Positions 15,973-24,081 of a DNA stretch of 24,202 nucleotides are shown in pieces. Origin of the DNA: Candidatus Bipolaricaulota bacterium (GTDB lineage Bacteria > Bipolaricaulota > Bipolaricaulia > M55B111); NCBI GenBank assembly GCA_018334615.1, contig JAGXLP010000006.1:1-24202 (forward strand), written 5' to 3'. How positions within the stretch are numbered: the stretch's first letter is position 1; each line of letters opens with the position of its first letter. The position numbers were made by a program, and so were the translations under genes. A model generated the notes under the pieces. It saw only the letters and a program-made list of their open reading frames with translations. It ran no database searches and was not told where the DNA came from.

Positions 15973-16407
15973 CTAAAGCAAAGCACCCAGTAGGTCAATT
16001 CTCTGGACGATTCCGGCTAACATCCCGTCTTCGTCTACCACCGGGACTCGATTGAGTTCATTCCTAATAATCAGGTCTGCTACGTGAATATCCTCTTCAT
16101 CTAGGTTTACTGTAATTACCTCTTTGACCATGTATTCCGATACTGGGTCGCCCTTTATTTCTTCCAATCTTCTGGATAGCTGGTTGATGTCGGGTAGATA
16201 GGAAGCGGTCCGTAGCATTTCGAAGTAGTTGGGCAAAGCGGCGGAAATAACATCTCTCTCAGAGATAAAGCCAACTACTGTGCCTTTTTCGTCGATCACG
16301 GGGACGCCGGACAGTTCGCTGCTTTCCAGCAAGAAAATGAGTGCCTTCAGGGTTTGATTTTCTCGCACAGCTGTCAGGTCTTTTGTCATTATATCCTTAA
16401 CTTTCAT
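15973..16407 (-). CDS. Protein of two CBS domains
   Basis: The 144-residue protein is made of a CBS pair and nothing else: the first repeat starts at MKVKDIMTKDL and the second at VSEYMVKEVITVNLDEE, each ending in a VPVVDE-G-hydrophobic-G pattern. CBS pairs bind adenosine nucleotides (AMP, ATP, NADH, c-di-AMP in various proteins) and act as energy or ligand sensors. Its ATG lies 11 nt inside the end of the sugar kinase gene, with GGAGGAAGG ahead, so the two are co-translated. A sensor role for the kinase's pathway is inference. Confidence 0.88.
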   Translation of the reverse strand: MKVKDIMTKDLTAVRENQTLKALIFLLESSELSGVPVIDEKGTVVGFISERDVISAALPNYFEMLRTASYLPDINQLSRRLEEIKGDPVSEYMVKEVITVNLDEEDIHVADLIIRNELNRVPVVDEDGMLAGIVQRIDLLGALL

Positions 16408-17365
16408 ATGAACCTTCCTCCATTTCTTTCAAGGATATCTGGTTGAGTTGAGCTTGTACCAGAGAGACATCCCGAGAAATTTTGTGGTATACCTGAACGC
16501 TAGCCATTCCAGCTGCCAAACCGTACTTTACTGCTTCCGGGACCGATTTACCTTCCTCTAGTTGGTGGACAATTCCACCAATCAGGCAATCACCCGCACC
16601 TACCCGATTTTTAATTTCCAGTTGTTCTCTATTAGCTTCTAAATTCCAGTTCTTGTCCTGGCTTACCAGTATATCGCCGGTTAGACCGTGGGAAAGTAAG
16701 ACGTGTTGGGTTCCAAAATCAAGAATCTTGTTCCCCACGTCAATAATGGACTGGCTGTCGGTTAACTTCTCTCCCATTACTTCTTTCCTTTCTCGTATAT
16801 CCGGTTTTATTAGGAAGGGACCGGCTTTTGCTGCTGGGCCCACGTACTTGCCCCCCGTGTTTACGATCGTTCTTATGTTCCTGTCTTTTGCCATTTTAAC
16901 TAACTTTTGGTACATCTCTTGCGGAACTCCCGGAGGAAGACTCCCGGATAATACGACGCAAGAAACACGGTGAAGCATGGTATCATACTGTTCAAGGAAC
17001 TGATCTACAGCTCGCTTTGGAATCTCAGGACCTTTGCTGTTTACTTCGATCGGGTTGTCTTCCTGGCCTTTTTTTAATATTGCCACGTTACTTCTGGTTT
17101 CTTCATCGATCCATGTTAAGTTGGTAATTATTCCTTCATCTCTTAGGGAACGTTTTATCGTTCGGCCAGTATGACCGCCGATCAGCCCCATGGCGACGTT
17201 TTCTATACCTACGCTGGCCAGATAGATTGATACGTTGATTCCTTTACCTCCAGCACTTGCATGGGTTCGGTGGGCGCGCGAAAGCTGTGTTTCCCCTCTT
17301 TGTTCTATTTCTTTTACCCAGTAGATTAAATCATAAGCCGGATTTAACGTAACTGTTAGTATCAT
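16397..17365 (-). CDS. PfkB-family sugar kinase, 1-phosphofructokinase/tagatose-6-phosphate kinase type
   Basis: The 322-residue kinase resembles FruK/LacC. NPAYDL at the N-terminus (members of the group read NPAxD), GGKGINVS (39-46), GSLPPGV (141-147) and GAGDC with catalytic D259 are present. It phosphorylates a sugar phosphate, probably fructose 1-phosphate or tagatose 6-phosphate; the sequence does not decide. No PTS transporter or aldolase gene is nearby, so the usual fru operon context is missing. GGGGAGGAT lies ahead of the ATG. It overlaps the CBS gene downstream and is 136 nt after miaB. Confidence 0.85.
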   Translation of the reverse strand: MILTVTLNPAYDLIYWVKEIEQRGETQLSRAHRTHASAGGKGINVSIYLASVGIENVAMGLIGGHTGRTIKRSLRDEGIITNLTWIDEETRSNVAILKKGQEDNPIEVNSKGPEIPKRAVDQFLEQYDTMLHRVSCVVLSGSLPPGVPQEMYQKLVKMAKDRNIRTIVNTGGKYVGPAAKAGPFLIKPDIRERKEVMGEKLTDSQSIIDVGNKILDFGTQHVLLSHGLTGDILVSQDKNWNLEANREQLEIKNRVGAGDCLIGGIVHQLEEGKSVPEAVKYGLAAGMASVQVYHKISRDVSLVQAQLNQISLKEMEEGSYES

Positions 17366-17501
17366 ATTTATCCTCCCCGGTGTTTGCTGATATCGTGCCC
17401 GCTGTGACCGCGGTCTCGAGCACTATCAAGAACTGTCGACAACCTCTCAGGAAATTCCCCTACGCCAGGTATTTCCCGCTCCTTAAACTTCAATCTTATA
17501 T

Positions 17502-18797
17502 TTAAATGTCTGCCTTGCATGTCTTGCCCTCTGGAGCAGGATACTTGACTCTCTTGAATTGACCGATCATCGATTTATTACCATCGAAGGTAACGGTTTT
17601 ACCGAACTCGTTCTTTCCATAGACCTTTCCGTCTTCTCTCGCCATCCCCTCAACGAGCACTTCTGTAGATCCATCGTTAAAGCCCGATCCAACTGTCCTT
17701 GAATATTTCTTTTGTTTATCAAGGACTAGTTGTAATCTTTTTTTCTTTTCTTCCTCGGGAACGTGATCGTCCATAGAGGCACTCAGCGTATCGGGCCGAG
17801 GAGAAAATTGAGCCACGTAGATTGAACCGAAATTTACCCGTTTCATAAGATCCAAAGTTTTCTGGAAATCTTTCTCCGTTTCACCTGGGTGTCCCACAAT
17901 GATATCCGTTGTAATGTTAACCTGTGGATCTATGCTCCGAGCTTGTTCTATTTTCTCCAGGTATTCCTCTCTTGTGTAGCCCCTGTTCATAATTTGGAGA
18001 ACTCTATTTGACCCTGACTGGAGAGGCAAGTGAATGTGACGGACGATGTTTGGATGTTCCCTCATAACGGTTAACGTTTTGACCTTTAAATCTCCCGGGT
18101 GAGGAGTAGTGAAACTTATCCTGGGAACACCCATTTCCGCCCCCTTTTTCAACAACCAGGCAAAATCTATGTCCTCTTCGTCGATATCTTGACCGAATGC
18201 ATTGACGTTTTGCCCCAGAAGCTGGATTTCTTTGTAGTTTTCCTGGACCAAATGCTCAATTTCCTCGAGGATTTGTTTTGGAGGTCTGCTTCTGAGGGGC
18301 CCTCGAACCTGGGGAACTATACAATAGGAACAGGCATTTGAGCACCCTTCGGCTATTGTCACCCAGGCGAAGTGATCCTGATTCCTTAACGCCGGCAGTT
18401 CCTCGAAACCGTCCGGGTCGGGGATAGAGTGAACATTAGCCTCCTTCTTAGCTTTGTCCGCCAGTTCAATTATCTCTGATATATTCGAGGTCCCAAATAT
18501 GAAGTCGATTCCGTCGGAAATTTTAAAGAGATCTGGTCCCAGATGCTGGGCCATGCAGCCTCCTACCCCCAGGACACTATCTTCCCTCCGTTCGCCTTTT
18601 ATTTGGCCAATCCTTCCCAGGACTTTCTCTTCTGACTTCCCTCTAACGGCACAGGTGTTAAATATTATCAAATCCGCTTCACCTGGATTATCCACTATAT
18701 TATACTCGTTATCGCTTAGAGTTCCGGCTATCTTTTCTGACCTGTGATAGTTTAGTTGACAACCCCAAGTCTCTATAAATACTTTCTTGTTCGCCAT
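17502..18797 (-). CDS. miaB: tRNA-2-methylthio-N6-dimethylallyladenosine synthase MiaB
   Basis: This radical SAM enzyme adds a methylthio group to i6A37 of tRNAs that read codons starting with U. The 431 residues hold the UPF0004 N-terminal domain with cluster Cys C13, C49 and C81, the radical SAM CxxxCxxC at C152, C156 and C159, HLPLQSGSN, TDIIVGHPGET and a C-terminal TRAM domain. The GCQLN and VPQVRG motifs favour MiaB over MtaB or RimO. GGAG lies ahead of the ATG. MutS/MutL or miaA, frequent neighbours, are not here. It is divergent from the amidase gene across a 465 bp gap. Confidence 0.94.
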   Translation of the reverse strand: MANKKVFIETWGCQLNYHRSEKIAGTLSDNEYNIVDNPGEADLIIFNTCAVRGKSEEKVLGRIGQIKGERREDSVLGVGGCMAQHLGPDLFKISDGIDFIFGTSNISEIIELADKAKKEANVHSIPDPDGFEELPALRNQDHFAWVTIAEGCSNACSYCIVPQVRGPLRSRPPKQILEEIEHLVQENYKEIQLLGQNVNAFGQDIDEEDIDFAWLLKKGAEMGVPRISFTTPHPGDLKVKTLTVMREHPNIVRHIHLPLQSGSNRVLQIMNRGYTREEYLEKIEQARSIDPQVNITTDIIVGHPGETEKDFQKTLDLMKRVNFGSIYVAQFSPRPDTLSASMDDHVPEEEKKKRLQLVLDKQKKYSRTVGSGFNDGSTEVLVEGMAREDGKVYGKNEFGKTVTFDGNKSMIGQFKRVKYPAPEGKTCKADI

Positions 18798-19262
18798 TTT
18801 TGTACTCCAAAAAGAAAGTTGGAAAAGGATAAAGGTCTGATTAAGGTTACAGTCTAAGAATCTAAAATATTTTAAACGATTAAGCTACGTAAATCCAGTC
18901 GTGAAAATAGGCAAGGGGACTCTCTGTTTCCCTGTGTGTTTTACAGGGCCCCCGGTACAGAAATTTGACCCCGTGAATCCTGAAATACTTCTTCATTGAC
19001 AGCTTGATTGATGAATTCCGTGGATTACCGGGTCCTGTAGCCCTTCTTTATAAAGAAAATATTTTATACTCCCGGAAGTTTAGGGGTCTCGCCTTGAAGC
19101 TAGTTTTTTAACCGATTAGCGGAATCCTTTTCCCTTATTTTTTACATAACTTGAGAAAACTAAATTTCGGGTAAGTTGATACTTTTGATAATACGCCAAA
19201 TGGGACTATTTCCTTTTACGGTTGTCCGTGATTAAGGCGGTAGTTATTGTATAATTTAAAAA
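18798..19262. other. 465 bp divergent intergenic region between miaB and the amidase
   Basis: No gene is supported. A hairpin CCCTGT/ACAGGG lies at 18930-18948, with outer GGGG/CCCC bases at 18915 and 18949 that could extend it. A perfect 14 bp palindrome TTCTTTATAAAGAA lies at about 19045. A consensus TTGACA (18996-19001) has no -10 at the right distance. The promoters of miaB and the amidase must lie here; only the amidase one (19250) is convincing. Confidence 0.45.
19250..19255 (+). promoter_or_regulatory. -10 box of a leaderless transcript
   Basis: A perfect TATAAT ends seven bases before the amidase ATG, so transcription would begin at or next to the start codon. No ribosome site precedes the ATG. 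No good -35 is seen at 16-18 nt (TTGTCC is 22 nt away). Confidence 0.5.
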
Positions 19263-19904
19263 ATGTTACCTAAAACAATAAAATCCGGACTACTTTGTCT
19301 TTTGGTTCTGGTGCTAATCGTGATTCCCGGCAATACTCCGGGTAGATCAGTTCCGGCAGCATCCGTAACAATAACTATCGATCCGGGACATGGTGGGTTT
19401 GATCCAGGTGCTGTCATATCGGGAGTATCTGAAAAAAGTGTAAATCTGCTAATTGCAAAGAGAGTGGAAGAATTGGGTAAAAGATATCCTGCTCTGGATT
19501 TTGTTTTTACCCGTTTGTCCGATGACTACATATCTTTGCCGGATCGGCTGGAAATAGCCAAACAACACGGAAGTGACGGCTATATATCTATCCAGGCAAA
19601 TTCCTTTCGAGACCCAAATGTTACAGGTGTTGAAACTATCTTAGATTGGACCCGGGACAGGGGTAGCTCGAGCTGGATTATGGCCGAATCAATTCAACAA
19701 TCGGTTGTAGAAACTACCGGGGCTCGTGATCGAGGGATTAGGCAGCAGCGTCTCTATACAAGACATAGCTCATTACCCGCTGCACTTATTGAGGTAGGTT
19801 TTCTTACATCTCCGGCTGAAAGGGAAAAGTTAACCAGTCCCGCGTATCAAGATTTGGTGGCTAAAGGGATAATACAGGGTTTGTTAACCTACTTTTCCGG
19901 GTAA
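19263..19904 (+). CDS. Exported N-acetylmuramoyl-L-alanine amidase-like protein, one zinc ligand missing
   Basis: The Amidase_3 family cuts the bond between N-acetylmuramic acid and the stem peptide. The 213-residue protein has a signal peptide (basic start, hydrophobic 9-22, AA near 32-33), DPGHGG with zinc ligand H43, second ligand E57, and the catalytic Glu E177 in ALIEVGFL. The third ligand, normally His in SIHAN, is Gln here: SIQAN at 109-113 (codon CAG). The rest of the fold looks intact, so it may be a non-catalytic wall binder or activator, or a weakened enzyme. It has no ribosome site and a -10 box 7 nt upstream, suggesting a leaderless message. Confidence 0.88.
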   Translation: MLPKTIKSGLLCLLVLVLIVIPGNTPGRSVPAASVTITIDPGHGGFDPGAVISGVSEKSVNLLIAKRVEELGKRYPALDFVFTRLSDDYISLPDRLEIAKQHGSDGYISIQANSFRDPNVTGVETILDWTRDRGSSSWIMAESIQQSVVETTGARDRGIRQQRLYTRHSSLPAALIEVGFLTSPAEREKLTSPAYQDLVAKGIIQGLLTYFSG

Positions 19905-19910
19905 TTAGAT

Positions 19911-20057
19911 ATGTTCTATTTGCTTGCCCTTATACCCGTTCGGTTTTTACGTGATATTAAAGAGAAATTTAGGCTCCAAGGGTTCTTTGTAAAAAGCCTC
20001 CGCCTACTATGGTGCAGGGAGCAGAAGGTTACAGGGAGAAAGTTAGGTGGGAAATAA
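19911..20057 (+). CDS. Possible small basic protein of 48 residues
   Basis: An open frame starts 6 nt after the amidase stop, with a hydrophobic start (MFYLLALIPV) and a very basic remainder ending KVTGRKLGGK. It runs 15 nt into the 3' end of the opposite transporter gene. No clear ribosome site is seen and I recognise no family. It could be chance; the close spacing to the amidase is the only support. Confidence 0.2.
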   Translation: MFYLLALIPVRFLRDIKEKFRLQGFFVKSLRLLWCREQKVTGRKLGGK

Positions 20058-21374
20058 AGATAGGTCTATCGGGGTCAGAATCTGTATCGCAATGATCAGT
20101 CCCGCGATAAGTGTGGTAATTAAGGTGGTCAATGTCCCGTATTTTAACCAATATTTCATAGAGATCGGTTCCTCATGATCCTCGCTAATCTTTACGATCA
20201 TTACGTTTGCGGAGGATCCAATATAGGTGGCATTCCCTCCAAATCCCGCCCCAAACGCCAGTGCCCACCAAAGGATGTTTGGGCTTCCGGTAAGTTTTGC
20301 AGAGAGGGTGCTAACGATTGGAAGCATGGCAGCCGTAAAGGGAATATTGTCAACCATCCCGGAGCCTATGGCGGTTAGAAATAGTATAGCAATTGCTGAA
20401 AATAAGAGACTTCCGCTTGTTAAGTGGAGGACGCCTTGAGCTATTTTGGTCAGAAGACCGGTTTCTACTACTCCATGAACTACCACGAAAAGGCCAGCAA
20501 AAAAAAGTAAAGTACTCCACTCTACCCGTTCCAGCAGTTCGTCCATATTGGGCCTGGTCATTATCAGTATCAGAGTAGCTCCTGTGAGAGCTACCAAGGC
20601 CGGAGTAATTGAAACTAAGCTATGGAGCACAAACAAAGTAATGATAAAACTGAGGCCAAACAGCCCCTTCTTTAATAGAGGCCAGTTGGCCACTTCCTCT
20701 GTCGCTTTCCTCTCCATTATACCTTTAAGTGCTTCTTCGTTAATCTTCTGATTTTCTTCCTCAGCTTTCCCGGAAAAAGCTATTTTGAAGATAATTACCG
20801 CTACCAACGTACAAATAACTACCGTGGGAGCGAGGTTGTAGATGTAGTCCATGTAGTGGAAACCTCCTGCACCCGAAATCATTATGTTGGGTGGATCACC
20901 CACCAAAGTTGCTACGCCTCCAATATTTGAAAAAAGCCCTTGAGTAAGTAGTATCGGCTTCGGGTCGACCCCCAGTACCGAGCTGATAGACATGGAAATG
21001 GGAGCCACGAGCAATATCGTCGTGACGTTGTCGATTGTGGTAGATAGGATTGCGGTCAGGAAGCCGAAAAGGAGGATCATTCTAAAGTAGTCGCCTCTCG
21101 CCAATTTGGCCGCCCAGATGGCGAGTGTCTCAAACAGTCCTGAGTCCTTGAGCACTCCAACAACCATCATCATTCCTAACAAAAGGCCGATCGTGTTCCA
21201 GTCGATCGCCTGGGTAATTACTTCCTTTTCAGTATAAAAACCGAAATAGAGACCAACCACGACCATTAAAACTGCTCCTGTCAGGGCAGCGAGGGACCTT
21301 TCCACCTTATTGGTTAGGATTGCCACGTAGGTACCGAGAAATATTAAGGTGGAGAGAATTAACTCAATATCCAT
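20043..21374 (-). CDS. ArsB/NhaD-family ion transporter
   Basis: This integral membrane protein of 443 residues has about eleven or twelve hydrophobic segments. Signature stretches are DNVTTILLVAPI, NIGGVATLVGDPPNIMI, VDNIPFTAAMLP and GFGGNATYIGSSANVM, the paired half-repeats of the ArsB/NhaD (IT superfamily) permeases. Members export arsenite or exchange sodium for protons; sequence alone does not decide. No arsenic genes (arsA, arsC, arsR) are near, so sodium/proton exchange or an organic anion is at least as likely. GAGG lies 7 nt ahead of the ATG. The preceding small membrane gene overlaps its start by 11 nt. Confidence 0.9.
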   Translation of the reverse strand: MDIELILSTLIFLGTYVAILTNKVERSLAALTGAVLMVVVGLYFGFYTEKEVITQAIDWNTIGLLLGMMMVVGVLKDSGLFETLAIWAAKLARGDYFRMILLFGFLTAILSTTIDNVTTILLVAPISMSISSVLGVDPKPILLTQGLFSNIGGVATLVGDPPNIMISGAGGFHYMDYIYNLAPTVVICTLVAVIIFKIAFSGKAEEENQKINEEALKGIMERKATEEVANWPLLKKGLFGLSFIITLFVLHSLVSITPALVALTGATLILIMTRPNMDELLERVEWSTLLFFAGLFVVVHGVVETGLLTKIAQGVLHLTSGSLLFSAIAILFLTAIGSGMVDNIPFTAAMLPIVSTLSAKLTGSPNILWWALAFGAGFGGNATYIGSSANVMIVKISEDHEEPISMKYWLKYGTLTTLITTLIAGLIIAIQILTPIDLSLFPT

Positions 21375-21648
21375 TTTCGAACCTCTTAGCTCGATTTCTT
21401 ACCTGAGCACTACAACAATGCCCCGTCGAACAAGTCTTACGGATAACCCTACTTTTTCGAGCTAATATGTCAAGACCAACTAACTCGTTTTCAGGGGGCA
21501 AACTCGATTGGCGGTTGATCTCAGCAGACGGGACAGTCGATAGGAGAAGATATGTATCCGCAAGGGTTGAGGTTGCTTTAGCTGGATTTTTTAAATACCA
21601 GACTCCGTAAATAATAATGGTAACGGCGAGGGCTGTAATCCAGTTCAT
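21364..21648 (-). CDS. Small membrane protein with Cys-containing tail, unknown family
   Basis: The product would be 94 residues: a membrane helix at about 3-19 (ITALAVTIIIYGVWYL), then a polar region and a basic tail with CSTGHCC (73-79). The N-terminal 40 residues recall the beginning of an uncharacterised permease family, so it could be a truncated remnant. I chose the ATG at 21648 because a good promoter ends seven bases before it; an in-frame ATG at 21657 is upstream, inside the -10 region. It has no ribosome site. Its stop overlaps the transporter start by 11 nt, which suggests co-expression. Confidence 0.45.
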   Translation of the reverse strand: MNWITALAVTIIIYGVWYLKNPAKATSTLADTYLLLSTVPSAEINRQSSLPPENELVGLDILARKSRVIRKTCSTGHCCSAQVRNRAKRFENGY

Positions 21649-21655
21649 GTAACTC

Positions 21656-21684
21656 ATAATAACTAGACGGAGCGGGCAAGTCAA
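21656..21684 (-). promoter_or_regulatory. Sigma-70-type promoter, leaderless
   Basis: On the - strand: TTGACT (21684-21679), 17 nt spacer, TATTAT (21661-21656). Both boxes match the consensus at five of six positions. The -10 box is followed by seven bases and then the ATG at 21648, the same spacing as at the amidase gene. It would drive the small membrane protein and the transporter. Confidence 0.55.
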
Positions 21685-21721
21685 CAACAATGAGAGAATT
21701 AGCCTGCGAAGTAGGGTAAAT

Positions 21722-22591
21722 TTAGCAGCCCGTCCCTCTATCTTTGTCCCAATTTAGCTTGTTTCTTACGGTTTCGAAGAAGTTACTTTGGTCCTCCGGA
21801 AGCACCATTAAAGTGGAGGTTTCGGATTTGTCGATATCCACGTATTTCCCCTTCTCCAAGCTTCCTACTCCCTTGCCGTCTACTTCTATAGAAACGTTTG
21901 AGTTGGTTTTAATTCTAATTTCAGTGCTATCCGAGCAGATAATCGGCCTGAGGCCCAGTTTATGAACGTTGAGAGGCGTAATGCTAAATGCGGAGGTGTT
22001 TCTGGTAATGAGTGGTCCTCCGCACGATAGTGAGTATGCAGTTGAACCGGTTGGCGTTGAGACTATAAGGCCATCTCCGGGATAAGTGGCCACTTTTTTT
22101 GAATCGAGAAAGAGTTCGACTTCAGCTAACCCTGTGAACTCACCCCGGGAAATCACGACCTCGTTTAGTGCGGTGAAACTCAAGCTCTCTAACGAGTTTT
22201 CTGGTTCTACGCGGCACCTGAGGCGGGTCAGATTATTAATTGAAAATCCATTTTCCAGCATCGAATTGAGGCCGTTTTCCAGCTCTGAGAAATTCAATCC
22301 CGAAAGGAAGCCAAGTTTCCCCAGATTAATTCCCAAAATTGGCACGAGGTAAGGTGCGATCATGTCTGAAGCCCTGAGGAAAGTTCCATCCCCGCCAAGG
22401 CTGAGAAGTATAGTCTCTTTCCCTTCTTCAGTTAACGTCCGTTGTATATCCTTCTGGTTGGAGACGTCTCGAAGTGATATCTCATTTTCTCGGGCCCAGT
22501 TTTTTATTGTCTTCCGGGCTTGTTCAACCTTTTTGGTTTGTTTGCCTTTGTAAAGAAGGAGTTTTGTGTTCTTTAGGTCCATTTTTTGCAT
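21722..22591 (-). CDS. nadK: NAD kinase
   Basis: It phosphorylates NAD to NADP in the cytoplasm. The 289 residues hold GGDGT (66-70), GINLGKLGFL, NEVVI and GDGLIVSTPTGSTAYSLSCGGP, the full set of NAD kinase motifs. AAAGGA lies about eight bases ahead of the ATG; a second in-frame ATG three codons later is also possible. Only 12 nt separate it from the ABC permease gene, so it appears to be the last gene of the transporter operon. This is not its usual place in Bacillota, where it is often near recN/argR. Confidence 0.96.
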   Translation of the reverse strand: MQKMDLKNTKLLLYKGKQTKKVEQARKTIKNWARENEISLRDVSNQKDIQRTLTEEGKETILLSLGGDGTFLRASDMIAPYLVPILGINLGKLGFLSGLNFSELENGLNSMLENGFSINNLTRLRCRVEPENSLESLSFTALNEVVISRGEFTGLAEVELFLDSKKVATYPGDGLIVSTPTGSTAYSLSCGGPLITRNTSAFSITPLNVHKLGLRPIICSDSTEIRIKTNSNVSIEVDGKGVGSLEKGKYVDIDKSETSTLMVLPEDQSNFFETVRNKLNWDKDRGTGC

Positions 22592-22603
22592 CTTGTTAGT
22601 CCT

Positions 22604-23371
22604 TTAACTCTGGTCGATATAATTCCATCTGCATAAAGTTCTTTCCAGAATTTCTATTACCAGGTATAAACCCAGGCCCAGCGTTGCGAAAGCAAGTATG
22701 CCCGCAAAAACATCGGAGTAAGCAAACACTTTCCAGGAATTTTCTATATAGGACCCTAACCCCTGATTAGTGTAAGACAATTCGGCGAGATATAAAGCAG
22801 CGATCCCTAAACCAATACTTATACGAGCGCTGCTCAATACGCTTGGGAGTGTACCGGGAATTACTACGTGACGATAAATTTGGAGTTTGCTTCCTCCGGA
22901 ACTCCTTACTGCCTTGACCCACTGAGGGGAGATGTTCTTGGCTGCATCCCGCGCACTTATCGTAACCTGAAAAACGGCTACTAAAAATATGAATATGATT
23001 CTTGAAAGATCTCCCAGCCCAAACAATATGAGAATTACGGGTAGAAATACAATTTTGGGAACCGGATAAACAAGGTAAAGTATTGGCGAAACGAACCGAC
23101 TTACCTTTTCCTCGAACCCTACTACCAGACCTACGGTTGCCCCTACGAAAATGGCAGCTACCAGGGAAATAACAAGTCGCGAGGCACTTCGAACGAAGTT
23201 TGGCCAGATTATCCCCCAGTGGCTGAAAAGGGTAGAAAAAGCACTTACCGGGTTGGGAAGGATTGAGCTTTGAGGGCCGGAAAGGATAAAATCTACGGTA
23301 ATACTTGCTAGCCACCAGAGAAGTAACATTATTGTAAAACTTATTCCGTAACGAATCAGATCATTTCTCAC
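22604..23371 (-). CDS. ABC transporter permease, SsuC/TauC type
   Basis: This inner-membrane subunit of 255 residues has about six hydrophobic segments. The EAA loop that touches the ATPase is seen in the block from SARDAAKNISPQW to YRHVVIPGTLPSV, including SSGGSKLQIYRH. Relatives carry taurine, sulfonates, nitrate, thiamine precursors (HMP) or riboflavin; the substrate cannot be read here. Its ATG overlaps the stop of the ATPase gene (23368-23371, ATGA), so they are co-translated. Confidence 0.92.
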   Translation of the reverse strand: MRNDLIRYGISFTIMLLLWWLASITVDFILSGPQSSILPNPVSAFSTLFSHWGIIWPNFVRSASRLVISLVAAIFVGATVGLVVGFEEKVSRFVSPILYLVYPVPKIVFLPVILILFGLGDLSRIIFIFLVAVFQVTISARDAAKNISPQWVKAVRSSGGSKLQIYRHVVIPGTLPSVLSSARISIGLGIAALYLAELSYTNQGLGSYIENSWKVFAYSDVFAGILAFATLGLGLYLVIEILERTLCRWNYIDQS

Positions 23372-24081
23372 GGTAGCTCCTGCCTGATTCTTTTGACCAC
23401 TCGATAGAATTCCTCGCTACGACGAAATTCGATGGTTCCCATGTTTTCGTTTTCTATATAGTTTTTTACGCTAGCTGGAGCTTGGGATAGAATAGCAATC
23501 TTCCTTCCGATGAATGCAACTTCCTCAATATCGTGGGTGACAAGGAGCATCGTTAGATCCCGACCCTGCCAGAGTTTTAGCACCTTGTCCTGCAAGCTTT
23601 CTCTGGTGAACTCGTCGAGAGAAACAAAAGGCTCGTCCATCAACAGTATTTCTGGGTCGACGGCAAGAGCTCGAGCAAGTCCGAGTTTTCTCTTTTGACC
23701 TCCGGAAAGTTGAGATGGAAAGCTGTCTTTGTAGGAATAGAGGTCGAGTTCCCGAAGTAAGTCCTCAACCCCGCCTTCATCCCCCTGCAAACCTAGATCC
23801 AGACCCAGGGTCGCGTTTTTCCATATCGTCTTCCAGGGTAGGAGGCCAATGTCCTGAAGTATAAGAGCGATCTTTTCTTCGGTTGTGTTTAACTTCAACG
23901 ATCCGGAATAGTTACTATGTAAGCCCGCTATAGTGTGTAGGAGTGTGGTTTTTCCACACCCATTGGGCCCAATTATTCCAAGACTGTCTCCCCTGTCCAG
24001 GTTGAGACTTAGCCCGGCAATAACCTTTTCACCGGTTTCTCCAGATTCGTACTCGACCGCAAGATTCGAGATCTCTATCAT
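23368..24081 (-). CDS. ABC transporter ATP-binding protein, SsuB/TauB type
   Basis: The motor subunit of the importer has 237 residues. Walker A is GPNGCGKTT (38-46), the Q loop LILQDIGLLPWKT begins near 73, the signature LSGGQ is at 125-129 and Walker B LLMDEP at 146-151, with the switch His in VTHDIEEV. The LLPWKT stretch after the Q loop is characteristic of the nitrate/sulfonate/taurine group. Its ATG overlaps the stop of the binding-protein gene by ATGA. Confidence 0.94.
   Translation of the reverse strand: MIEISNLAVEYESGETGEKVIAGLSLNLDRGDSLGIIGPNGCGKTTLLHTIAGLHSNYSGSLKLNTTEEKIALILQDIGLLPWKTIWKNATLGLDLGLQGDEGGVEDLLRELDLYSYKDSFPSQLSGGQKRKLGLARALAVDPEILLMDEPFVSLDEFTRESLQDKVLKLWQGRDLTMLLVTHDIEEVAFIGRKIAILSQAPASVKNYIENENMGTIEFRRSEEFYRVVKRIRQELP

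Noticed and set aside
15799..15993. 64-codon + strand frame in the proS leader
   Set aside because: It covers the structured domain and runs into the CBS gene; no ribosome site and no family features.
21440..21475. Perfect TTGACA on the - strand before the transporter
   Set aside because: No -10-like hexamer lies at 16-18 nt; the promoter at 21656-21684 is better.
22767..23315. 182-codon open frame on the - strand inside the permease gene
   Set aside because: It is a shifted frame of the permease; Lys/Arg/Ser-rich without domains.
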